Shown: positions 60,544 through 64,000 of the stretch, in pieces
Position numbering within the stretch: the stretch's first letter is position 1
Layout: the number at the start of each line of letters is the position of its first letter
Origin: Ferrovibrio sp046297595
GTDB taxonomy: Bacteria; Pseudomonadota; Alphaproteobacteria; Ferrovibrionales; Ferrovibrionaceae
Reading direction: 5' to 3'
Assembly (NCBI RefSeq): GCF_046297595.1
Contig: NZ_JBKBHT010000009.1
Location: 82,244 to 146,243, forward strand
DNA length: 64,000 nt
The notes under the pieces: generated by a model
What the model was told of the DNA's origin: nothing
Database searches by the model: none
The model's input: only the letters and a program-made list of their open reading frames with translations
Position numbers and translations under genes: made by a program

Positions 60544-61668
60544 ATGAGACGTGTCGCCAAGATCGGTCTGGCCATTCTTGCCCTGGCGGTCGTCGCCAGC
60601 GGCGGCTTGTATCTGGCAAAGGGGCGCCAGCCCGTGAAGGCCGTCAGCACGGCCGAGCCTGCCCGCTTCGAGGGCATTGAATTCTCGCCCGCCGACCTGA
60701 CCGAAGCCAGGATCGCCGATCTGCGTCAGGTGGTGCGCATGAGCGGCAGCTTGCAGCCCCTCAACCAGAGCCAGATTCGCGCCGAGGTCGCCGCCGTGGT
60801 GCAGGACGTGACCGTTCGCCGCGGCGAAAGCGTAAAGAAGGGCCAGTTGCTGGCCAAACTGGATACCGCCGACCTCGCCGCCCGCCTGCGCGAGAAGCAG
60901 AGCAACCTCGATAGCGCCCGTTCCGCCCTCACACTGGCCCAGACCAACCGCGAAAAGGCCGTGACACTCACCCAGCGCGGCGTGAAGTCGCAGACTGCGC
61001 TGGATGAAGCCGAGAACAGCTGGCGTAACGCCCGGGCCAACGTGGCCGCCCTGGAACAGCAGGTGACGATGGCGCGCAAGGCGCTAAACGATGCCGCCAT
61101 CTATGCCCCGCTAGACGGCCTGGTGGCCGAGCGTTTCGTCAATCCGGGCGAACGCGTGGCGGTGGATGCCAAGCTGTTCATCATCGCCGACCTAGACGTG
61201 ATGGAGGTCGAGGCCCTGGTGCCGGCGCGCGACGTGCCGCAATTGCGCACCGGACAGAAAGTTCTGCTGCGTGTGGAAGGCTTCGGCGACCGCGCCTTCG
61301 ACGGCCATATCGAACGCATCAACCCCACTGCGCAGAGCGGATCGCGCTCGATCCCGGTTTATATCCTGCTCAAGAACCCTGATCTGGTGCTGCGCGGCGG
61401 CATGTTCGGCAGCGGCGAGGCCTTGCTGGCCGAACAGCGCGATACTGTCGCCATTCCCGTCGAAGCCGTGCGCCGCGAAAAAAACGCCGATGTCGTGTAC
61501 GTGCTGAAGGACAATCGCCTGGAGCGCCGCGTCGTGCAGGTGTCGCTCACCGGCACGCCGGATGGCCGCGTGGCCATCGCCAGCGGCGTGGCCGCCGGCG
61601 AAACCGTGGTCTCCACGCCGGGCCTGCGCCTGAACGACGGGCTTGCCGCCCGCATCGCCGGCCGCTGA
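60544..61668 (+). CDS. RND periplasmic adaptor (pump 3)
   Basis: This membrane-fusion protein has 374 aa with an N-terminal anchor (RVAKIGLAILALAVVASGGL). The lipoyl halves are RAEVAAVVQDVTVRRGESVK and IYAPLDGLVAERFVNPGERV. The helical hairpin between has LDSARSALTLAQTNREKAV and RNARANVAALEQQVTMARK. The beta-barrel part has VEALVPARDVPQLRTGQKVL. It is the first gene of an operon with its permease 33 bp downstream. A CRP-like box and another palindrome lie upstream. No outer-membrane channel gene is seen in the window. Confidence 0.93.
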   Translation: MRRVAKIGLAILALAVVASGGLYLAKGRQPVKAVSTAEPARFEGIEFSPADLTEARIADLRQVVRMSGSLQPLNQSQIRAEVAAVVQDVTVRRGESVKKGQLLAKLDTADLAARLREKQSNLDSARSALTLAQTNREKAVTLTQRGVKSQTALDEAENSWRNARANVAALEQQVTMARKALNDAAIYAPLDGLVAERFVNPGERVAVDAKLFIIADLDVMEVEALVPARDVPQLRTGQKVLLRVEGFGDRAFDGHIERINPTAQSGSRSIPVYILLKNPDLVLRGGMFGSGEALLAEQRDTVAIPVEAVRREKNADVVYVLKDNRLERRVVQVSLTGTPDGRVAIASGVAAGETVVSTPGLRLNDGLAARIAGR

Positions 61669-61701
61669 CCGGCCACCGAAGGCCCAGAGGGGTAACACCG
61701 C

Positions 61702-64000
61702 ATGTGGCTCACCCGCGTCAGCGTCAACAATCCCGTCTTCGCCACCATGATGATGGCGTCGCTGCTGGTGGTGGGCCTGTTTGCCTATTTCAAGCTCAGC
61801 ATCGAGCAGTTCCCCGATGTGGAATTCCCCATCGTGGTGGTTGGCACCAACTATCCCGGCGCCACGCCGGAAAGCGTGGAAAGCGAAGTCACCCGCCCCA
61901 TTGAAGACGCCGTCAACACCATCAGCGGCGTGCGCTCGCTCACTTCGCGTTCGCTGGAAGGCCGCTCGACCGTCATCATCGAATTCGAGCTGACCGTCGA
62001 CGCCGTGGAAGCCGTGCAGGATGTGCGCGAGAAGATCGCGCAGGTAACCCCCGGCTTCCGCGACGAGATCAAGACGCCGGAAATCACCCGCTTCTCGCCC
62101 GACAGCCAGCCGATCGCCTCCATCGCCGTGCGCACCGAGCGCCGCGACCTGCGCGAGCTGACCACGCTGGCCGATCAGGTGATCCTCAAGCGCCTGCAGA
62201 CCGTGCGCGGTGTTGGCCAAGCCTACATCGTCGGTGGCGTCAAGCGGCGCATCAACATCCTGCCGAACCCCGAGAAGATGCAGGCCTACGGCATCGGCAT
62301 GGATCAGCTGATCAACGTGCTGAAAAGCGAGAACCAGCAGCTTCCCGTCGGCACGCTGACGCGGCCGCAGACCGAATTCGTCGTGCAGATCGAGGGCCGC
62401 GTGGTCGATCCGCGCAATCTGGCCCAGTTGGTGCTGGCGCGGCGCGGCGGCGCTTCGGTCACCCTTGGCGATGTCGCGACGGTAGAGGATGGCACCGAGG
62501 AGAAAGATGCCGTCGCCCTGTTCGATGGCGACCGCCTGCTGGCGATTAGCTTCATCAAGGTGCAGGGCTCCAACACGCTGGAAGTGATCACCGGGCTGAA
62601 GGAAGCCGTGAAGGAACTGCAGGCCGACCTGCCCTCCGACATCACCCTGCAGTTCATGCGCGACGACAGCCGCGCCATCCTGGTCTCGGTCAATGGCGTG
62701 CAGCGCACCCTGATCGAGGGTGCCATCCTCACCGTGCTGATCGTCTTCCTGTTCCTCAATTCCTGGCGCAGCACCATCATCACCGGCCTGACCCTGCCGA
62801 TTGCCATGATCGGCACGCTGGCCGCCGTCTACGCCGCCGGCTTCACGCTGAACAAGCTGACCCTGATGGCGCTGTCGCTCGCCATCGGCATCCTGATCGA
62901 CGACGCCATCGTGGTGCGCGAGAACATCACGCGCCACGTCGCCATGGGCAAAAGCCACCGCCAGGCGGCGCTGGACGGCACCAACGAGATCGGCCTGGCG
63001 GTGCTGGCCACCACCTTCTCCATCGTCGCCGTCTTCCTGCCGGTCGCCTTCATGGGCGGCATCATCGGGCGGTTCTTCCTGCAATTCGGCATCACCGTCA
63101 CCGTGGCGGTGCTGATCTCGCTGTTCGTCAGCTTCACGCTCGACCCGATGCTGTCCAGCGTGTGGCACGACCCCGACAGCCTGCCCAACGCCAAACGCGG
63201 CCCGATTGGTCGCGCCGTGGCCGTGGTCGACAGGATCATGGAACGGCTCGGCCGGCTCTATCGCCATGTGCTGCGCTGGAGCCTGCGGCGCCGCTGGGCC
63301 GTGCTGCTGATCGCCGTGCTGAGCCTGGTCGGCAGTGTCATGCTGGTCGGCCGGCTGGGCACCGAATTCGTACCCGAACCCGACCTGTCGGAAATCCTGG
63401 TCGAGATCACCACGCCGCCCGGCTCGGCCATCGACTATACCGAGGCCAAGATCCGCCAGGTGCAGGATGCCCTGAAGGAATTCCCCGAGGTCGAATATTC
63501 CTTCGCCTCGATCAATGCCGGCGCCTTCTCTCGCCGCAACGTGGGCACGCTGTATGTGCGCTTCGTGCCGCTGGAGCAGCGCAAGCGCACGCCGCAGCAG
63601 ATGACCCAGCCGTTCCGCGACCGCCTGAACCGGATCGCCGGCATCGACAACATCAATATCGGCCTGCCGAACCTGGGCGGCGGCCTGAACAAGCCGATCA
63701 TGATCGCGCTGAAAGGCCAGGATATCGCCGAGCTCGACCGCCTGTCGCAGGAAGCGATGAAGATCATCCGCACCGTGCCCGGCGTGGTCGATCTGGAATC
63801 CAGCCTGAAGGCCAACAAGCCTACCGTGGCATTGGACATCGACCGCGCCCTCGCTGCCGATCTGGGCGTCAGCATTTCCTCCATCGCCGCCACCCTGCGT
63901 CCGCTGCTGGCCGGCGAGGAAGCCGGCACCTGGAAGGCACCCGACGATGAAAGCTACGACGTCTTCGTGCGCCTGCCGCGCGACGACCGTACCGGCCTGC
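61702..64000 (+). CDS. RND efflux permease, HAE1 family (pump 3), cut by window end
   Basis: The first 766 codons of an RND permease are present and the frame is open at the window edge. It starts MWLTRVSVNNPVFATMMMAS, followed by FKLSIEQFPDVEFPIVVVGT. The helix-4 aspartates are in AIGILIDDAIVVRENITRH. LFLNSWRSTIITGLTLPIAM and FMGGIIGRFFLQFGITVTVA are further conserved helices. The second porter loop begins LGTEFVPEPDLSEILVEITT. The ATG at 61702 has AGAGGGG upstream. The helix-10 relay region is beyond the window. It belongs to the HAE1 drug-efflux group by pattern. Confidence 0.94.
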   Translation, partial: MWLTRVSVNNPVFATMMMASLLVVGLFAYFKLSIEQFPDVEFPIVVVGTNYPGATPESVESEVTRPIEDAVNTISGVRSLTSRSLEGRSTVIIEFELTVDAVEAVQDVREKIAQVTPGFRDEIKTPEITRFSPDSQPIASIAVRTERRDLRELTTLADQVILKRLQTVRGVGQAYIVGGVKRRINILPNPEKMQAYGIGMDQLINVLKSENQQLPVGTLTRPQTEFVVQIEGRVVDPRNLAQLVLARRGGASVTLGDVATVEDGTEEKDAVALFDGDRLLAISFIKVQGSNTLEVITGLKEAVKELQADLPSDITLQFMRDDSRAILVSVNGVQRTLIEGAILTVLIVFLFLNSWRSTIITGLTLPIAMIGTLAAVYAAGFTLNKLTLMALSLAIGILIDDAIVVRENITRHVAMGKSHRQAALDGTNEIGLAVLATTFSIVAVFLPVAFMGGIIGRFFLQFGITVTVAVLISLFVSFTLDPMLSSVWHDPDSLPNAKRGPIGRAVAVVDRIMERLGRLYRHVLRWSLRRRWAVLLIAVLSLVGSVMLVGRLGTEFVPEPDLSEILVEITTPPGSAIDYTEAKIRQVQDALKEFPEVEYSFASINAGAFSRRNVGTLYVRFVPLEQRKRTPQQMTQPFRDRLNRIAGIDNINIGLPNLGGGLNKPIMIALKGQDIAELDRLSQEAMKIIRTVPGVVDLESSLKANKPTVALDIDRALAADLGVSISSIAATLRPLLAGEEAGTWKAPDDESYDVFVRLPRDDRTGL

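Overview
The window is a 64 kb stretch of a GC-rich (about 63% by eye) alphaproteobacterial chromosome. The evidence for the class is a C4-pathway 5-aminolevulinate synthase (hemA), a DUF1013/TrcR gene next to a DUF1192 gene and a quinone oxidoreductase, a cysteine-free L31 ribosomal protein, an RpoH-type promoter of the alphaproteobacterial form before an Hsp20 gene, and a TAXI-type TRAP transporter. The gap-pgk-class I aldolase order and the MotA/OmpA cluster beside suhB and thiE resemble Rhodospirillales-like genomes, but the genus cannot be named from this sequence. I saw no rRNA, tRNA, CRISPR array, insertion sequence or prophage gene.

Layout. 1-3.7 kb: end of a DUF2459 gene, then gap, pgk and fba (central glycolysis), closed by a strong terminator. 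3.8-6.6 kb, minus strand: hsp20 with a candidate RNA thermometer, a small unknown gene, rpmE and a trypsin-like protease. 6.8-9.7 kb, plus strand: an ABC exporter overlapping a membrane-anchored SMP-30/arylesterase-like gene. 9.7-17.4 kb, minus strand: DUF3574, a MotB-like and a MotA-like protein, an OmpA-domain protein, suhB, thiE, an alpha/beta hydrolase and metY with an attenuator-like leader. 17.7-21 kb: a TetR regulator, an unknown gene behind an inverted repeat, DUF1192, quinone oxidoreductase and trcR. 21.4-25.3 kb: a Dpp/Opp-type peptide importer without its binding protein. 25.3-31.1 kb, minus strand: RND pump 1 with an RHH regulator, and an aspartate aminotransferase. 31.5-34.7 kb: an orphan NMT1-type binding protein, an MFS and a DMT transporter. 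34.7-39.1 kb, minus strand: ettA with a duplicated TPR-methyltransferase, and an HDAC-like deacetylase. 39.3-43.6 kb: RND pump 2. 43.7-44.7 kb: an Hpt protein facing a degenerate receiver. 44.8-48.9 kb: flavin reductase, hemA, a small P-loop protein, ompW behind a consensus FNR box, and chorismate mutase. 48.9-54 kb, minus strand: three small envelope proteins (DUF3309, BON, glycine zipper), an SDR, a metallo-beta-lactamase-fold hydrolase and an acyl-CoA dehydrogenase. 54-56.9 kb: a Sua5/TsaC protein, a GlcD/D2HGDH-type FAD dehydrogenase and a RibD/DHFR-like reductase. 56.9-60.4 kb, minus strand: a TRAP-TAXI transporter and DUF488. 60.5-64 kb: RND pump 3, cut by the window end, behind a CRP-like box and a second palindrome.

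The DNA is densely coding and dominated by housekeeping metabolism and transport. No single unmistakable new system stands out. The points that best repay work are the ROSE-like leader of hsp20, the unassigned MotA/MotB-like proton-channel operon, the internally duplicated methyltransferase behind ettA, the Hpt/pseudo-receiver pair, the truncated secretion-ATPase-like P-loop protein, the metY leader with its terminator, and several sharply defined palindromic operators. Two real genes (DUF1192 and DUF3309) are under 60 codons and easily missed. Promoter, operator and terminator calls are read by eye from sequence only.
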